Below, piece after piece: positions 1 to 10,032 of a stretch of 64,000 nt of DNA. Within the stretch, counting starts at the first letter, position 1. The number at the start of each line of letters is the position of its first letter. Source of the stretch: Saccharopolyspora endophytica (GTDB lineage Bacteria; Actinomycetota; Actinomycetes; Mycobacteriales; Pseudonocardiaceae); assembly GCF_018070075.1 (NCBI RefSeq), contig NZ_JAGPXE010000004.1, positions 372,001 to 436,000 of the forward strand, read 5' to 3'. A program made the position numbers and the translations under genes. The notes beneath the pieces were generated by a model. That model did no database searches and had not been told where the DNA came from. It was given only the letters and a program-made list of their open reading frames with translations.

Positions 1-137
1 AGGTCGCAACCACCGTCGATCATCGCCTTGAACAGCTCCTTGCTGTCCTCGACGGTCGGGTAACCGGCGGGCAGGTACCCGATCAGAGCCGCCCGAGATT
101 CGTTGCGGCACGCCTGGAAAACCTCACGCAGGCTCAT
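1..137 (-). CDS. trpA: tryptophan synthase alpha chain, N-terminal part (runs off window)
   Basis: The alpha subunit cleaves indole-3-glycerol phosphate to indole and glyceraldehyde-3-phosphate and channels indole to TrpB. Only about 45 N-terminal residues are present; the visible stretch ALIGYLPAGYPTVEDS is the conserved TrpA segment around the first strand. The ATG overlaps the trpB stop in an ATGA arrangement, so the two subunits are translationally coupled. The gene continues past the left edge. Identity is inferred from this short segment plus its position directly after trpB. Confidence 0.93.
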   Translation of the reverse strand, partial: MSLREVFQACRNESRAALIGYLPAGYPTVEDSKELFKAMIDGGCD

Positions 138-1393
138 CACGCCTCCTCGTCGACGAGCCCGAAGTACTTCGCCGCAGTGTCCATGTCCTTGTCGCCCCGG
201 CCCGAGAGGCTGACCACGATGAGCCCGTCCGGTCCCAGCTCCTGGCCGAGCTTGATCGCCCCGGCCAGGGCGTGCGCGGACTCGATCGCCGGGATGATGC
301 CCTCGGTGCGCGACAGCAGCTGGAACGCCTGCATCGCCTCGTCGTCGGTCACCGAGCGGTACTCGGCCCGGCCGGTGTCCTTGAGGTAGGAGTGCTCCGG
401 GCCGACGCCCGGGTAGTCCAGCCCGGCGGAGATCGAGTAGGCCTCGATGACCTGCCCGTCCTCGTCCTGCAGCAGGTAGGAGCGGGCGCCGTGCAGCGTG
501 CCCGGGGTTCCCTCGCCGAGGGTCACGCCGTGCTCGCCGGACTCGATGCCGTGACCGGCGGGCTCGTAGCCGACCAGCCGCACGTCGGCGTCGTCGATGA
601 AGCCGTGGAAGATGCCGATCGCGTTCGATCCACCGCCGACGCAGGCCACGACCGCGTCGGGCAGCCGACCGGCCATCGCCAGCGTCTGCTCGCGGGCCTC
701 GTCACCGATGACGCGGTGGAAGTTGCGCACCATCATCGGGAACGGGTGCGCCCCGGCGGCGGTGCCCAGCAGGTAGTGGGTGTGGTCGACGTTGGCGACC
801 CAGTCGCGCAGCGCCTCGTTGATGGCGTCCTTGAGCGTGGCCGAGCCGTTGGCGACCGGGATGACCTCGGCGCCCAGCAGCCGCATCCGGGCGACGTTGA
901 GCGCCTGCCGCTCGGTGTCGACCTTGCCCATGTAGATCACGCACTCCAGGCCCAGCAGCGCGCAGGCGGTCGCCGTCGCCACGCCGTGCTGACCGGCACC
1001 GGTCTCGGCGATGACGCGGCGCTTGCCCATCCGCTTGACCAGCAGCGCCTGACCCAGCACGTTGTTGATCTTGTGCGAGCCGGTGTGGTTGAGGTCCTCG
1101 CGCTTGAGCAGGACGCGGGCGCCGCCCGCGTGCTCGGCGAAGCGCTTGGCCTCGGTCAGCAGCGACGGGCGACCGGCGTAGTTGCGCAGCAGGTCGTCGA
1201 GCTCGGCGAGGAACTCCGGGTCCTGCTGGGCCTTGGCGTACTCGGCGGCGAGCTCGTCCTGAGCCGCGATGAGCGCCTCCGGCATGAACCGGCCGCCGTA
1301 CTCGCCGAAGTGCCCGCGCTCGTCCGGATCGTGCCCCTCGGGCACGGGCGTGCCCTGGCGGTGGGCGCGCGCGGCGTCAGCCCCGACGGTCAT
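137..1393 (-). CDS. trpB: tryptophan synthase beta chain
   Basis: PLP enzyme that condenses indole with serine to give tryptophan. About 418 residues. [12 protein letters not shown] near the N-terminus, the PLP-lysine motif HTGSHKINN and the phosphate-cradle GGGSNAIG are visible. I chose the internal ATG at 1393 because a strong AGGAGG lies 7 nt upstream; an in-frame start 24 nt further up lacks such a site. It lies between trpC (40-nt gap) and trpA (4-nt overlap) in the trp operon. Confidence 0.97.
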   Translation of the reverse strand: MTVGADAARAHRQGTPVPEGHDPDERGHFGEYGGRFMPEALIAAQDELAAEYAKAQQDPEFLAELDDLLRNYAGRPSLLTEAKRFAEHAGGARVLLKREDLNHTGSHKINNVLGQALLVKRMGKRRVIAETGAGQHGVATATACALLGLECVIYMGKVDTERQALNVARMRLLGAEVIPVANGSATLKDAINEALRDWVANVDHTHYLLGTAAGAHPFPMMVRNFHRVIGDEAREQTLAMAGRLPDAVVACVGGGSNAIGIFHGFIDDADVRLVGYEPAGHGIESGEHGVTLGEGTPGTLHGARSYLLQDEDGQVIEAYSISAGLDYPGVGPEHSYLKDTGRAEYRSVTDDEAMQAFQLLSRTEGIIPAIESAHALAGAIKLGQELGPDGLIVVSLSGRGDKDMDTAAKYFGLVDEEA

Positions 1394-1433
1394 TGCCTTA
1401 CCTCCTGTGCTTCGCACGCCGCGCCGTCGAGCC

Positions 1434-2246
1434 TCAGCGGCTCGGACGCGGACATGCCGGGTGCGACCCGGCCGTCACCAGCTGGTTGACCGCCGATTTC
1501 GGGTTGTCGCTGGTCACCAGGCCCTCGCCGACCAGAACGGCGTCGGCGCCCGAACCCGCGTAGGCCATCAGGTCGCTGGGGCCGCGCACGCCGGACTCGG
1601 CGACCTTGAGGATGTCCTGCGGCAGCCCCGGAGCGATCCGGCCGAACACGTCGCGGTCGACTTCGAGGGTATGCAGGTTGCGCGCGTTGATGCCAATGAT
1701 TTTCGCCCCGGCCTCCAACGCGCGGTCGGACTCCTCGGCGGTGTGCACCTCCACCAGCGCGGCCATGCCCAGCGACTCCACCCGATCGAGCAGCGCCTCC
1801 AGCACGTTCTGCTCCAGGGCGGCCACGATCAGCAGCACCATGTCGGCGCCGTGCGCGCGGGCCTCGTGCACCTGGTACGGGCTGACCACGAAGTCCTTGC
1901 GCAGGACCGGCGTGGCCGGAACCCGCTTGCGCACCGCGTCCAGGTCGGCCAGCGAACCGCCGAAGCGGCGCTGCTCGGTGAGCACGCTGATCACGCGGGC
2001 ACCCGCGTCGGCGTAGTCGGCGGCGAGATCCGCCGGCTCGGCGATCTCGGCCAGCTCGCCCTTCGACGGGCTGCGCCGCTTGACCTCGGCGATCACGCCC
2101 ACGCCCTGCGATTTGAGCGCGGCCAGAACGTCGTGCGGCGGCGTCGCCGCCGCGGACAGCTGCTTGATCTCGTCGAACGGAATCGCCGATTCGCGCACCG
2201 CGAGATCCTCGCGAACGCCTTCGATGATGTCTTCCAGTACGGTCAC
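1434..2246 (-). CDS. trpC: indole-3-glycerol phosphate synthase
   Basis: Converts CdRP to indole-3-glycerol phosphate, the fourth step of tryptophan synthesis. It is 270 residues, normal for a monofunctional TrpC. The N-terminus [16 protein letters not shown], the phosphate-site [21 protein letters not shown] and IGINARNL are diagnostic. The start is GTG and overlaps the stop of a 30-codon upstream ORF (GTGA). No trpF or trpD occurs in the window; the PRA-isomerase step is presumably done by PriA (8297-9028). Confidence 0.96.
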   Translation of the reverse strand: MTVLEDIIEGVREDLAVRESAIPFDEIKQLSAAATPPHDVLAALKSQGVGVIAEVKRRSPSKGELAEIAEPADLAADYADAGARVISVLTEQRRFGGSLADLDAVRKRVPATPVLRKDFVVSPYQVHEARAHGADMVLLIVAALEQNVLEALLDRVESLGMAALVEVHTAEESDRALEAGAKIIGINARNLHTLEVDRDVFGRIAPGLPQDILKVAESGVRGPSDLMAYAGSGADAVLVGEGLVTSDNPKSAVNQLVTAGSHPACPRPSR

Positions 2247-2335
2247 GCGAACACCTCGCCGGCTGTGCCCCGAACACTCACCCGCAATGCCCAGACCCTG
2301 CTGAATGCGCGGTTGAACTCATTGCGCTCGATCAC
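2243..2335 (-). CDS. 30-residue ORF translationally coupled to trpC
   Basis: A GTG-started ORF of 30 codons begins at 2335 after a GGGGAG-like site and ends in TGA overlapping the GTG of trpC. The peptide starts [19 protein letters not shown] and ends with GEVFA. It carries a single tryptophan, so it is not a classic attenuator peptide rich in Trp codons. It lies in the 266-nt gap between the Trp-operon membrane protein and trpC. It could be a small peptide, a coupling leader that delivers ribosomes to trpC, or chance. It resembles no family I know; it is not the HGxxPAAW protein sometimes found at this position. Confidence 0.4.
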   Translation of the reverse strand: MIERNEFNRAFSRVWALRVSVRGTAGEVFA

Positions 2336-2512
2336 GACACTCCCCTTCCCGCCGTGCCGTCGCATGGCCGATGCTAAACCTCACCGACCGACCCCCTTAC
2401 CAAGGGGTGGGCCGGGAGTCCCAGCGCAGCAAGGACCTTTGGCCCTGTCGCGAAGGGGACGCACCGGCTCCGGACGACGTCGAACAGCAGTTTTGGCAAC
2501 CCTGGAGATCTT

Positions 2513-3118
2513 TCAGCGATCGTCTTCGTCCGTGGGATCGCGACCGGCGTCCAGTTCGTTCCACAGCTGCCTGTCCGGATCCTGGGATTTCTGCTCCTTC
2601 GCGGCTCCCGGCGCCGAGTAGCGCGCGCCCATCGCCGGCATCCGGCCCGCACGCGCGATCACCAGCACTCCCGCGATCACCAGCAGCAACGCACCCAGCA
2701 CCATGAGCAACGGCCCGATCGGCGAGCTGGAGAGCTCACCGATCGGCGTGCTGCCCGGCGGGACGTCGCCGCCCGCCTGGGTGAACCAGCCGCCGCTGAA
2801 GGCCCCGAAGGACCGCCAGGCCAGCAGCGCACCGGCCAGCGCGATCAGCACGCCGACCAGGCGGCGCAGCAGCCCGCCGGTGGCCAGCACCGCGGCGACG
2901 GCGGCCAGCGCCGCCAACGCCATCGGTCCCAGTTCCGGGCGGAGCACCGCGCCGGTCATGCCGCTGGTCGTCTCGGTGCCCATCGGCGTGCGGAAGCGCT
3001 GGTTCAGCCAGGTCAGGCCCGAGGCGCCCCACAGCGCACCGGCACCTGCGAGCACCAGCAGCAGCACCGACCACAGCAGCCCCTTCGAGGGCGGCCGGGG
3101 CTCAGACTCGCTGGTCAA
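2513..3118 (-). CDS. Trp-operon-associated membrane protein (TIGR02234 type)
   Basis: About 200 residues. Hydrophobic segments occur at roughly residues 13-32, 55-75, 80-97 and 128-152, giving four predicted membrane helices, followed by a charged cytoplasmic tail. Proteins of this type sit between trpE and trpC in many actinobacteria and are annotated as Trp-biosynthesis-associated membrane proteins; their function is unknown. The start used is a TTG at 3118 that overlaps the end of trpE by 17 nt; no better start lies before the first helix. Confidence 0.8.
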   Translation of the reverse strand: MTSESEPRPPSKGLLWSVLLLVLAGAGALWGASGLTWLNQRFRTPMGTETTSGMTGAVLRPELGPMALAALAAVAAVLATGGLLRRLVGVLIALAGALLAWRSFGAFSGGWFTQAGGDVPPGSTPIGELSSSPIGPLLMVLGALLLVIAGVLVIARAGRMPAMGARYSAPGAAKEQKSQDPDRQLWNELDAGRDPTDEDDR

Positions 3119-4673
3119 CGGCCGCCTCCCGGTCGCTCGGCGCGGCCAGCGTCTCGGCCGTGGCCACGGCGTTGAGCACCGCCCGGGCCTTGTTCAGGCA
3201 CTCCTGGTCCTCGGCGACCGGGTCCGAGTCGGCGACGATGCCGCCACCGGCCTGCACGTAGGCGCGGCCGTCGCGGACCAGGGCGGTGCGGATCGCGATC
3301 GCGGTGTCGGCGTCCCCGGCGAAGTCCAGGTAGCCGACCACACCGCCGTACTGGGCGCGCCGCGTCGGTTCCAGCTCCTCGATCAGCTCCAGCGCGCGCG
3401 GCTTCGGCGCGCCCGACAGCGTCCCGGCCGGGAAGCAGGCGGTGATCGCGTCGAACGCCGTCTTGTCGTCGGCCAGCTGACCGGTGACCGTGGAGACGAT
3501 GTGCATGACGTGGCTGTAGCGCTCGATGCGGAAGAAGTCGACCACCCGCACCGAACCCGGCTTGCAGACGCGGCCCAGGTCGTTGCGGCCCAGGTCGACC
3601 AGCATCAGGTGCTCGGCGCGCTCCTTCTCGTCGCTGAGCAGGTCCTTCTCCAGCAGCGCGTCCTCGTCCTCGTCGGCGCCGCGCCAGCGGGTACCGGCGA
3701 TCGGGTGCGTGGTGGCCTGCCCGTCGTGCACGGTGACCAGCGACTCGGGGCTGGAGCCGACGATGTCGAAGGGCGTGCCGCCGTTGGGGTCGTCCAGCCG
3801 CAGCAGGTACATGTACGGGCTCGGGTTGGTGGTGCGCAGCACCCGGTAGACGTCCAGCGCGTCGGCTTGGGTGTCCATCTCGAAGCGCTGCGAGACGACG
3901 ACCTGGAACGCCTCGCCCGCGCGGATGGCCTCCTTGGCCTTCTCCACCGCCGCGTGGTGCTCCTCGGGAGCTCGCTTGCGCTGGAAGTCCGGCTTCGGGC
4001 GGGAGAACGTCGCCACCGTGGGCGCCGCCGGGGTCTGCAGCCGCTCGGTCATCTCGTCGAGCCTGCGCACCGCGTCGTCGTAGGCGGCGTCCACCCGCTC
4101 CGGGCTGTCGTCCCAGTTCACCGCGTTGGCGATCAGCGTGATCGTGCCCTCGTGGTGGTCCAGCGCCGCCAGGTCGGTGGCCAGGAGCATCACCATCTCG
4201 GGGATCTGCAGGTCGTCCTCGGTCAGCTCGGGCAGCCGCTCCAGCCTGCGCACGGCGTCGTAGCCCATGTAGCCGACCATGCCGCCGGTCAGCGGCGGCA
4301 GGCCGGGAAGCGGGTCGGTGTGCAGCAGGCGGACGGTCTCGCGCAGCGCCTGCAGCGGATCGCCGCTGCTGGGCAGGCCGACCGGCGGGGTGCCGGTCCA
4401 GTGCGCCTCACCGTCGCGGACGGTCAGGGCGGCGGCGCTGCTGGCTCCGATGAACGACCATCGCGACCAGGATCGACCGTTCTCAGCGGACTCGAACAGG
4501 AAGGTGCCGGGGCGGTTCCCGGCGAGCTTGCGGTAGACCCCGAGCGGGGTCTCGTCGTCCGCGAGCAACCGCCGCACCACCGGAATCACCCTGCGGTCCG
4601 CCGCCAGGGTTCGGAACTCCTCGCGTCCTGGGCTGATACTGCCGATCTCACCATCGCCGACCATGGGTGTCAT
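3102..4673 (-). CDS. trpE: anthranilate synthase component I
   Basis: Chorismate to anthranilate, the first committed step to tryptophan. About 523 residues. Chorismate-binding motifs [26 protein letters not shown] and [15 protein letters not shown] are present. The N-terminal feedback-binding domain is intact. There is no fused TrpG amidotransferase, so the glutaminase subunit must be encoded elsewhere. I chose the ATG at 4673 ([11 protein letters not shown]); an extension to 4802 is open but would cross into the divergent TetR gene. It heads the trp operon. Confidence 0.96.
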   Translation of the reverse strand: MTPMVGDGEIGSISPGREEFRTLAADRRVIPVVRRLLADDETPLGVYRKLAGNRPGTFLFESAENGRSWSRWSFIGASSAAALTVRDGEAHWTGTPPVGLPSSGDPLQALRETVRLLHTDPLPGLPPLTGGMVGYMGYDAVRRLERLPELTEDDLQIPEMVMLLATDLAALDHHEGTITLIANAVNWDDSPERVDAAYDDAVRRLDEMTERLQTPAAPTVATFSRPKPDFQRKRAPEEHHAAVEKAKEAIRAGEAFQVVVSQRFEMDTQADALDVYRVLRTTNPSPYMYLLRLDDPNGGTPFDIVGSSPESLVTVHDGQATTHPIAGTRWRGADEDEDALLEKDLLSDEKERAEHLMLVDLGRNDLGRVCKPGSVRVVDFFRIERYSHVMHIVSTVTGQLADDKTAFDAITACFPAGTLSGAPKPRALELIEELEPTRRAQYGGVVGYLDFAGDADTAIAIRTALVRDGRAYVQAGGGIVADSDPVAEDQECLNKARAVLNAVATAETLAAPSDREAAVDQRV

Positions 4674-4749
4674 TGTGCCGCGCACCCGTCGGGCCCGGTG
4701 CGGGACCTCCGCTTTGCCACGCCGGTGCCGGTGCCGCCAGGATGGGTGG

Positions 4750-5364
4750 GTGAGCACGACCGAACCGAAGCGGCGGGGCCGCAGGCCCAACGGCGCCGAC
4801 ACGAAGGCGGCGCTGCTGACCGCCGCGCGCGAGGTGTTCGCCGAGCAGGGCTACGACGCGGCCACCGTGCGCGCCATCGCCGGCAGCGCCGGAGTCGATC
4901 CGGCCATGGTCAAGCACTGGTTCGGCGGCAAGGAGGGGCTGTTCACCGCCGCGGTGCAGATCCCGATCAACCCGGCCGAGATCCTCAAGCAGGTCCTCGA
5001 CGGACCGCGGGAGGAGATCGGCGAGCGGATCATGCGCCGGTTCGTCACCTCCTGGGACACCGTGGGAGGCGGGCAGTTCGCGGCGCTCATGCGCAGCGTC
5101 GCGGGCAACGAGCAGGCCGTCACCATGCTCCGCGAGTTCGTGCAGAACGTGCTGTTCCACCGCCTGGTCAAGGTCCTGGACGTCGACAACCCGGAGCTGC
5201 GGGTGGCGTTGTGCGGCTCCCAGCTCGTCGGCCTGGGCATGGCCCGCTACGTGGTCCGCATCGAGCCCCTGGCCTCCGCCAACGCCGACACCGTCGCGGC
5301 CACCATCGGCCCCAACCTCCAGCGCTACCTCACCGGAGACCTGGGAACGACGAACTTCACCTGA
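4750..5364 (+). CDS. TetR-family transcriptional regulator
   Basis: About 204 residues, GTG start after an AGGATGGG stretch. The N-terminal helix-turn-helix is clear: [42 protein letters not shown]. The C-terminal half resembles the TetR_C ligand domain ([16 protein letters not shown]). It is divergent from trpE with about 76 nt between starts, so it may autoregulate and could affect trpE, but no dyad operator stood out there. The ligand cannot be predicted. Family A repeat R1 begins about 15 nt after its stop. Confidence 0.88.
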   Translation: MSTTEPKRRGRRPNGADTKAALLTAAREVFAEQGYDAATVRAIAGSAGVDPAMVKHWFGGKEGLFTAAVQIPINPAEILKQVLDGPREEIGERIMRRFVTSWDTVGGGQFAALMRSVAGNEQAVTMLREFVQNVLFHRLVKVLDVDNPELRVALCGSQLVGLGMARYVVRIEPLASANADTVAATIGPNLQRYLTGDLGTTNFT

Positions 5365-5380
5365 CGCCGCAGATCACACG

Positions 5381-5533
5381 CAAGCGGCGCAGCCGCGAGC
5401 CGTGACGACCACCCTCGCAACCGGCACCGCCGCGGGTTCTGACACGTCTTCTGGCGCGACGCCGTGTATCGGCATGCATCAGGAGTGGCGCACGGAGTCC
5501 AGACGGCGTGTCAGGTTCCGCCACCCGCACCGC
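5381..5533. repeat. structured repeat family A, copy R1
   Basis: One of four related elements in the window (others at 20285, 22659 and 44269). It has a small hairpin GCGGC-GCA-GCCGC at 5384-5396. A long stem follows, with 5' arm CTGACACGTCTTCTGG near 5439-5454 and 3' arm CCAGACGGCGTGTCAG near 5499-5514. An apical hairpin TGTAT-CGGC-ATGCA lies inside. GCACCGC occurs at both outer edges of the long stem. It lies between the convergent tetR and hisI genes and is most similar to copy R4. Confidence 0.8.
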
Positions 5534-5545
5534 CACGCAAAACGC

Positions 5546-5896
5546 TCAGGATTCGACAGGCAGCAGGACGTCGGCGTCGAAGCAGGTGTGCTCGCCGGTG
5601 TGGCAGGCCGCGCCTTCCTGGTCGACGACCAGCAGCAGGGTGTCGCCGTCGCAGTCGAGGCGCACCTCGTGGACGTGCTGGGTGTGCCCGGACGTCTCGC
5701 CCTTGACCCAGTAGGTGCCGCGGCTGCGGGAGAAGTAGGTGGCGCGGCGGGTGGTGAGGGTGCGGTGCAGGGCCTCGTCGTCCATCCACGCCATCATCAG
5801 CACCTCGCCGGTGCCGCGCTGCTGCGCGATGGCGGCGACGAGCCCGTCGGCGTTGCGCTTGAGCCGGTCGGCGATCGTCGGGTCGAGCTCGCTCAT
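5546..5896 (-). CDS. hisI: phosphoribosyl-AMP cyclohydrolase
   Basis: Opens the adenine ring of PR-AMP, the third step of histidine synthesis. 116 residues, the size of a monofunctional HisI; no HisE domain is fused. Motifs: [29 protein letters not shown], the metal/substrate region [16 protein letters not shown] and [10 protein letters not shown] with the conserved cysteines and histidines. Its ATG overlaps the hisF stop (ATGA). Repeat R1 begins just past the stop. Confidence 0.96.
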   Translation of the reverse strand: MSELDPTIADRLKRNADGLVAAIAQQRGTGEVLMMAWMDDEALHRTLTTRRATYFSRSRGTYWVKGETSGHTQHVHEVRLDCDGDTLLLVVDQEGAACHTGEHTCFDADVLLPVES

Positions 5897-6666
5897 CGGA
5901 CCGTGATCCCTTCCGCCCGCATCGCGTCCTTGACCTCGCCGATGCGCAGTTCTCCGAAGTGGAAGACGCTGGCGGCCAGCACCGCGTCCGCCCCGGCGTG
6001 CACGGCGGGAGCGAAGTGCTCGACCGCGCCGGCACCGCCGCTGGCGATCAGCGGCACGTCGACGACCTCGCGCACCGCGCGGATCATCTCCAGGTCGAAA
6101 CCGGCCTTGGTGCCATCGGCGTCCATCGAGTTCAGCAGGATCTCGCCGACGCCCAGCTCCTCGCCCTTCGCGGCCCACTCGACGGCGCAGATGCCGGTGC
6201 CCCGGCGTCCGCCGTGCGTGGTGACCTCGAAGCCCGACGGCGTGGGCTGCCCGCCCTCGGGAACCCGGCGGGCGTCGACCGACAGCACGACGCACTGCGC
6301 GCCGAAGCGCTTGGAGGACTCGTTGAGCAGTTCGGGCCGCGCGATCGCCGCGGTGTTCAGGCTGACCTTGTCGGCCCCGGCGCGCAGCAGCCGGTTGATG
6401 TCCTCGGTGCTGCGCACGCCGCCACCGACGGTCAGCGGGATGAACACCTGCTCGGCGGTGCGCCGGACCACGTCGAAGGTCGTCTCGCGGTCCGAGGAGG
6501 ACGCGGTGACGTCGAGGAAGGTCAGCTCGTCGGCGTGCTCGGCGTCGTAGGCGTTCGCCAGCTCGACCGGGTCACCGGCATCGCGGAGATCGGTGAAGTT
6601 GACTCCCTTGACGACCCGGCCCTGGTCCACGTCCAGGCACGGGATGACACGCACCGCAACACCCAT
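5893..6666 (-). CDS. hisF: imidazole glycerol phosphate synthase, cyclase subunit
   Basis: A TIM barrel that uses ammonia from HisH to convert PRFAR to imidazole glycerol phosphate and AICAR. 257 residues. The catalytic Asp is in [17 protein letters not shown], and the phosphate sites LTVGGGVRS and [13 protein letters not shown] are visible. It is coupled to hisI. Its partner hisH is about 2.7 kb upstream on the same strand, separated by priA, a small membrane gene and a secreted hydrolase. Confidence 0.97.
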   Translation of the reverse strand: MGVAVRVIPCLDVDQGRVVKGVNFTDLRDAGDPVELANAYDAEHADELTFLDVTASSSDRETTFDVVRRTAEQVFIPLTVGGGVRSTEDINRLLRAGADKVSLNTAAIARPELLNESSKRFGAQCVVLSVDARRVPEGGQPTPSGFEVTTHGGRRGTGICAVEWAAKGEELGVGEILLNSMDADGTKAGFDLEMIRAVREVVDVPLIASGGAGAVEHFAPAVHAGADAVLAASVFHFGELRIGEVKDAMRAEGITVR

Positions 6667-6744
6667 GCGTCCAGCCTACGGCGACGGCCCGCGCACTTCG
6701 TCGTGGCCCCGACCACGCATGATCGAGGCCACGACGACCGATCG

Positions 6745-8190
6745 TCACCAGGGTGCGGTGGGGTTTCCGGCCGAGCCCGCCGCGGGTTCCTCCGGCTGGA
6801 CCGCCAGGCAGTGGGTGCCTTCAGGCGGCATCGCGCCGTCGATCAGGTAGGCGTGGGTGGCCTCCAGGGTGCACCGGCTGCGGTCGTAGACGCCGTGGCC
6901 CCAGCCGTCGTAGGTGAGCAGCGTGGCCTGCTCGATGTGGGAGTCCACAGTGGTCGCCCAGTTGTACCCCGTGGCCGGGTCGTGCAGGGCGTTGAGGATG
7001 AGAACCGGTGCGTCCGTGCGGATCTGCGGAACGTGCTGCGGGTTCTGCACCGGTGCCCGCCAACCGAGGCAGGACGGAGCGACCAGACCGCCCACGCCCG
7101 CGCGCACGTGCGGGGCCGCCTGCTGCTGCCGCCGGAACAGTTCGGCGTAGTGCTCGGCGGAATCGACCTCGATGCGGTGGTCGTTGCAGAACGCCGCCGC
7201 CGGGTTCGGGATCGGCTCCTGCTGCGCGGGGGAGATCGGCGCGCTGTCGCGCAAGGCGTCGAGCTCGGTGGCCAGCGCGTGCCAGCCCGGCCCGTAGAAG
7301 CCGCCGACGGCTCGGCGGGAGAGCTCGACCGGCGTCATCGGGGACCCGTCCGGTTTCTGCAGCTCACCGGCCTCAGCCCGGGCGTGGAGCCCGTCGTAGA
7401 CCGCGCCGACGTCCTCGCCGTGCAGCGCGCACGCGGTGTCCCGGTCGCACCACTGCGCGAACTCGTGGAACGAGTCCTCCGCGGCCTCGGCCTGGGTGAG
7501 GAGGAAACCGGCGGTGTCCTGGCTGTGGTCGAAGACGCTGTCGAGCACCAGCGATCGGACGCGCTCGGGGAACTGCTCGGCGTACATCTGCCCGGTCAGG
7601 GTCCCGTAGGAGATGCCGTAGAGGTTCAGCCGCTCCTCGCCGAGAGCCGCGCGGAACGCGTCGATGTCGCGGGCCACGCTCGCGGTGTCCATGTGGTCGA
7701 CGATCGCGCCGCTGCGCGCCCGGCAGTCGTCGGAGGCGCGGCGGTTGTGGTCGAGCAGCCGCTGGAAGTGCTCGGGCCCGTCCGGGAGCGGGTCGGGCGC
7801 TTGCTCGATCAGCGCGGGATCGCACCGCAGCGGGTGGCTGGCGCCGAAGCCGCGCGGGTCGAAGCTGACCACGTCGAAGCGGGCGGCCAGCTCGGGCTCG
7901 AAGGGGTTGGCGGCGACCAGCGGATCCACGCCGGTTCCGCCCGGGCCGCCGGGCATGTAGACCAGCGTGCCGACGCGGTGGGTCGGATCGGTCGCGGGCC
8001 GCCGGGCCACGGCGATGTCGATCTGCTCGCCCTGCGGGTTCGCCCAGTCCAGCGGGACCTGCACGGTCGAGCACTCGACCTCCGCGTTCTGCGCGCAGGG
8101 CTGCCAGTCCAGGGCGGGTTCGGCGTGGGCCGGTGCGGCCGCGCCCGCGGTCACCCCGACGGCCAGCAACGCCCCCAGCATTCGTCGCAT
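6745..8190 (-). CDS. secreted alpha/beta-hydrolase, TAP-like peptidase
   Basis: Exported serine hydrolase of the tripeptidyl-aminopeptidase (SlpD/TAP-like) group, 481 residues. The signal peptide MRRMLGALLAVGVTAGAAAPAHA ends in an AxA cleavage site. Then come the oxyanion region VYMPGGPGGTG, the nucleophile elbow LYGISYGT, the acid-residue region ALHDPATGY and the catalytic-histidine region DGWGHGVYD. Several cysteines probably form disulfides. It has a GGAGG site 6 nt before ATG. It splits the histidine genes (priA and hisF) without any obvious metabolic link. Confidence 0.9.
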   Translation of the reverse strand: MRRMLGALLAVGVTAGAAAPAHAEPALDWQPCAQNAEVECSTVQVPLDWANPQGEQIDIAVARRPATDPTHRVGTLVYMPGGPGGTGVDPLVAANPFEPELAARFDVVSFDPRGFGASHPLRCDPALIEQAPDPLPDGPEHFQRLLDHNRRASDDCRARSGAIVDHMDTASVARDIDAFRAALGEERLNLYGISYGTLTGQMYAEQFPERVRSLVLDSVFDHSQDTAGFLLTQAEAAEDSFHEFAQWCDRDTACALHGEDVGAVYDGLHARAEAGELQKPDGSPMTPVELSRRAVGGFYGPGWHALATELDALRDSAPISPAQQEPIPNPAAAFCNDHRIEVDSAEHYAELFRRQQQAAPHVRAGVGGLVAPSCLGWRAPVQNPQHVPQIRTDAPVLILNALHDPATGYNWATTVDSHIEQATLLTYDGWGHGVYDRSRCTLEATHAYLIDGAMPPEGTHCLAVQPEEPAAGSAGNPTAPW

Positions 8191-8202
8191 CGAGTTCCTC
8201 CA

Positions 8203-8239
8203 GTGGTGGTCGGATCCGTTTTCGGATCACGACCACCAC
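8203..8239. terminator. strong hairpin with TTTT loop between priA and the peptidase gene
   Basis: The arms GTGGTGGTCG+GATCCG and their complement (with one bulged base) enclose a four-base TTTT loop. On the minus strand it lies between the end of priA and the ribosome-binding site of the secreted peptidase. There is no U-tract, so it may be a GC-rich terminator, a processing site or an RNA stabiliser for priA. Confidence 0.5.
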
Positions 8240-8296
8240 CGTGGTGATCTCACGCGGCGAAGTCGATCAGGGGATTCCCGGAGAAGGACCGGGGTT

Positions 8297-9028
8297 TCAG
8301 CGAACGGCCGCCAGCGCCTCTTCGAGGGTGAAGTTCTGGGCGTAGAGGGCCTTGCCGACGATCGAGCCCTCCAGACCGGCCGAGGCGAGCTTCGACAGCG
8401 CGACGAGGTCGTCGACGCTCGACACGCCACCGGAGGCGATCACCGGGGCGTCGGTGCGGGAGCAGACCTCGCGCAGCAGCTCGGTGTTCGGGCCCTGCAG
8501 GGTGCCGTCCTTGCTGACGTCGGTGACGACGTAGCGGCGGCAGCCGGCGGCGTCGAGGCGGGCCAGCACCTCCCACAGGTCGCCGCCGTCCTTGGTCCAG
8601 CCGCGCGCGGCCAGGCGGTGACCCTGCTCGGTGATGCGCACGTCCAGCCCGACGGCCACGCGGTCGCCGTACTCGGCCACCACGCGGTCGGCCCACTCCG
8701 GGTTCTCCAGCGCGGCCGTGCCGAGGTTGACCCGCGCGCAGCCGGTGGCCAGCGCGGCTTCCAGGGAGGCGTCGTCGCGGATGCCGCCGGAGAGCTCGAC
8801 CTGCACGTCCAGCTTCCCGGTGACCTCGGCCAGCAGCTCGCGGTTGCTGCCGCGGCCGAACGCGGCGTCGAGGTCGACCAGGTGGACCCACTCCGCACCC
8901 GCGCGCTGCCAGGTCAGCGCGGCCTCCAGCGGATCACCGTAGGAGGTTTCGGTACCGGCGGCGCCCTGCACGAGGCGGACGGCCTGCCCATCGGCAACGT
9001 CAACAGCGGGAAGCAGAGTGAAGCTCAC
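8297..9028 (-). CDS. priA: bifunctional HisA/TrpF isomerase (PriA)
   Basis: Aldose-ketose isomerase acting on ProFAR (histidine) and, in actinobacteria, also on PRA (tryptophan). 243 residues, (beta/alpha)8 barrel. The N-terminal base is in [17 protein letters not shown] and the acid residue in [16 protein letters not shown]. The [12 protein letters not shown] loop fits the PriA subgroup, known to do both reactions in actinomycetes. The dual role is inferred from family and from absence of trpF in the adjacent trp operon. GTG start. Confidence 0.92.
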   Translation of the reverse strand: MSFTLLPAVDVADGQAVRLVQGAAGTETSYGDPLEAALTWQRAGAEWVHLVDLDAAFGRGSNRELLAEVTGKLDVQVELSGGIRDDASLEAALATGCARVNLGTAALENPEWADRVVAEYGDRVAVGLDVRITEQGHRLAARGWTKDGGDLWEVLARLDAAGCRRYVVTDVSKDGTLQGPNTELLREVCSRTDAPVIASGGVSSVDDLVALSKLASAGLEGSIVGKALYAQNFTLEEALAAVR

Positions 9029-9106
9029 GCCGACAACCCTAATGACGCCGCGCCGAGTCCGAATACCCGGCCACCACCTCAGCCTCCCCCGAACGGACGA
9101 CCGGAT

Positions 9107-9166
9107 TCGAACTTCGCGCGAATTTCGAGCCCGGAAAGCGGGGTCGAGATGTCGCGCGAAATGCGA
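9107..9166. repeat. paired-palindrome family B, degenerate copy B1
   Basis: Two palindromes with starts at 9107 and 9144. The first is one change pair away from the family arm TCGAATTTC around a GCGC centre; the second is more eroded. The start-to-start distance is 37 bp, against 38 bp in the three intact copies (16924, 33751, 52522). It lies between priA and the small membrane gene, two minus-strand genes. Confidence 0.8.
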
Positions 9167-9187
9167 GGATGGGGTCGTCCGCGCAGG

Positions 9188-9388
9188 TCAGCGGCGGGAC
9201 TTCTCGCTGCGGAGGATGGCCACGAGCGGAACGGCGAACACCAGCGCGCTCAGCGCGACCACGCCCAGCAGCGGCACGCCCGCCTGGATCAGGTACGGGG
9301 CGCCGACGGTCGAGGCCATGCCGACCGCGAGCACCAGCGCGGTGATCCGGATCGCGTTCGGGCCCATCAGCCCGTGCCGGCGGGTCAC
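9188..9388 (-). CDS. small two-helix membrane protein in the his cluster
   Basis: 66 residues with two hydrophobic stretches (about residues 15-35 and 39-58) and a basic tail SEKSRR. The GTG start overlaps the hisH stop (GTGA), which argues for real, coupled expression. Small membrane proteins at this position in actinobacterial his operons are common but functionally unassigned. I do not recognise a named family. Confidence 0.72.
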   Translation of the reverse strand: MTRRHGLMGPNAIRITALVLAVGMASTVGAPYLIQAGVPLLGVVALSALVFAVPLVAILRSEKSRR

Positions 9389-10014
9389 AGGGCTTCCAGC
9401 CAGTTGCGCAGCAGCCGGGCACCGGCGTCGCCGGACTTCTCCGGGTGGAACTGCGTTGCCATCAGGGCTCCGTTCTCGACGGCGGCCACGAACGGCTCGC
9501 CGTGCTCGGCCCAGGTCACCTGGGGGGTGGCGATCGTGTCAGAGCTCTCCAGCTCCCACTTGCGGACCGCGAAGGAGTGCACGAAGTAGAAGCGGGTGTC
9601 GGCGTCCAGACCGGCGAACAGCACGCTGTCGCTCGGCGCCTGGACGGTGTTCCAGCCCATGTGGGGCAGCACGTCGGCGTGCAGCCGCTCGACGGTGCCG
9701 GGCCACTGGCCGCAGCCGTCGGCCTGCACGCCGTGCTCCACGCCCTGCCCGAACAGCACCTGCATGCCCACGCAGATGCCCAGCACCGGACGACCACCGG
9801 AGAGCCGCTGGTCGATGATCTTGTCGCCGCCGACCTCCAGCAGCCCTTCCATGCAGGCCGCGAACGCGCCGACGCCCGGGACCACCAGGCCCTGCGCCTC
9901 GACGGCGGCACGATGGTCGGCGGTCACCTCGACGTCGGCGCCCGCGCGCTGGAGAGCGCGTTCGGCGGAGCGGAGGTTGCCTGATCCGTAGTCCAAGATG
10001 ACGACTCGTGCCAC
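9385..10014 (-). CDS. hisH: imidazole glycerol phosphate synthase, glutaminase subunit
   Basis: Class I glutamine amidotransferase that feeds ammonia to HisF. 209 residues. The start [20 protein letters not shown], the nucleophile [12 protein letters not shown] (seen here as VLGICVGMQ) and the His-Glu pair in TQFHPEKSG are all present. It is coupled to the downstream small membrane gene. A split-transketolase operon lies 18 nt upstream on the same strand. Confidence 0.97.
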   Translation of the reverse strand: MARVVILDYGSGNLRSAERALQRAGADVEVTADHRAAVEAQGLVVPGVGAFAACMEGLLEVGGDKIIDQRLSGGRPVLGICVGMQVLFGQGVEHGVQADGCGQWPGTVERLHADVLPHMGWNTVQAPSDSVLFAGLDADTRFYFVHSFAVRKWELESSDTIATPQVTWAEHGEPFVAAVENGALMATQFHPEKSGDAGARLLRNWLEAL

Positions 10015-10032
10015 GGGTTCAGGCTACCGGCC

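Noticed and set aside
272..1489. Long plus-strand open frames opposite trpB, trpC, dnaE and ileS.
   Set aside because: GC-rich third-codon bias opens antisense frames; these translate to Arg/Gly/Val/Leu-rich sequence without motifs, while the opposite strand encodes known enzymes.
2393..2408. CCCCTTACCAAGGGG hairpin upstream of trpC as a Trp attenuator.
   Set aside because: The stem is short, there is no U-tract and no Trp-codon-rich leader peptide; insufficient support.
9107..9128. Family B palindrome as a LexA SOS box (TCGAA...TTCGA).
   Set aside because: Actinobacterial SOS boxes have TCGAA and TTCGA separated by 6 bp. Here the separation is 12 bp, the arms continue inward, and the sites come in pairs next to non-SOS genes.
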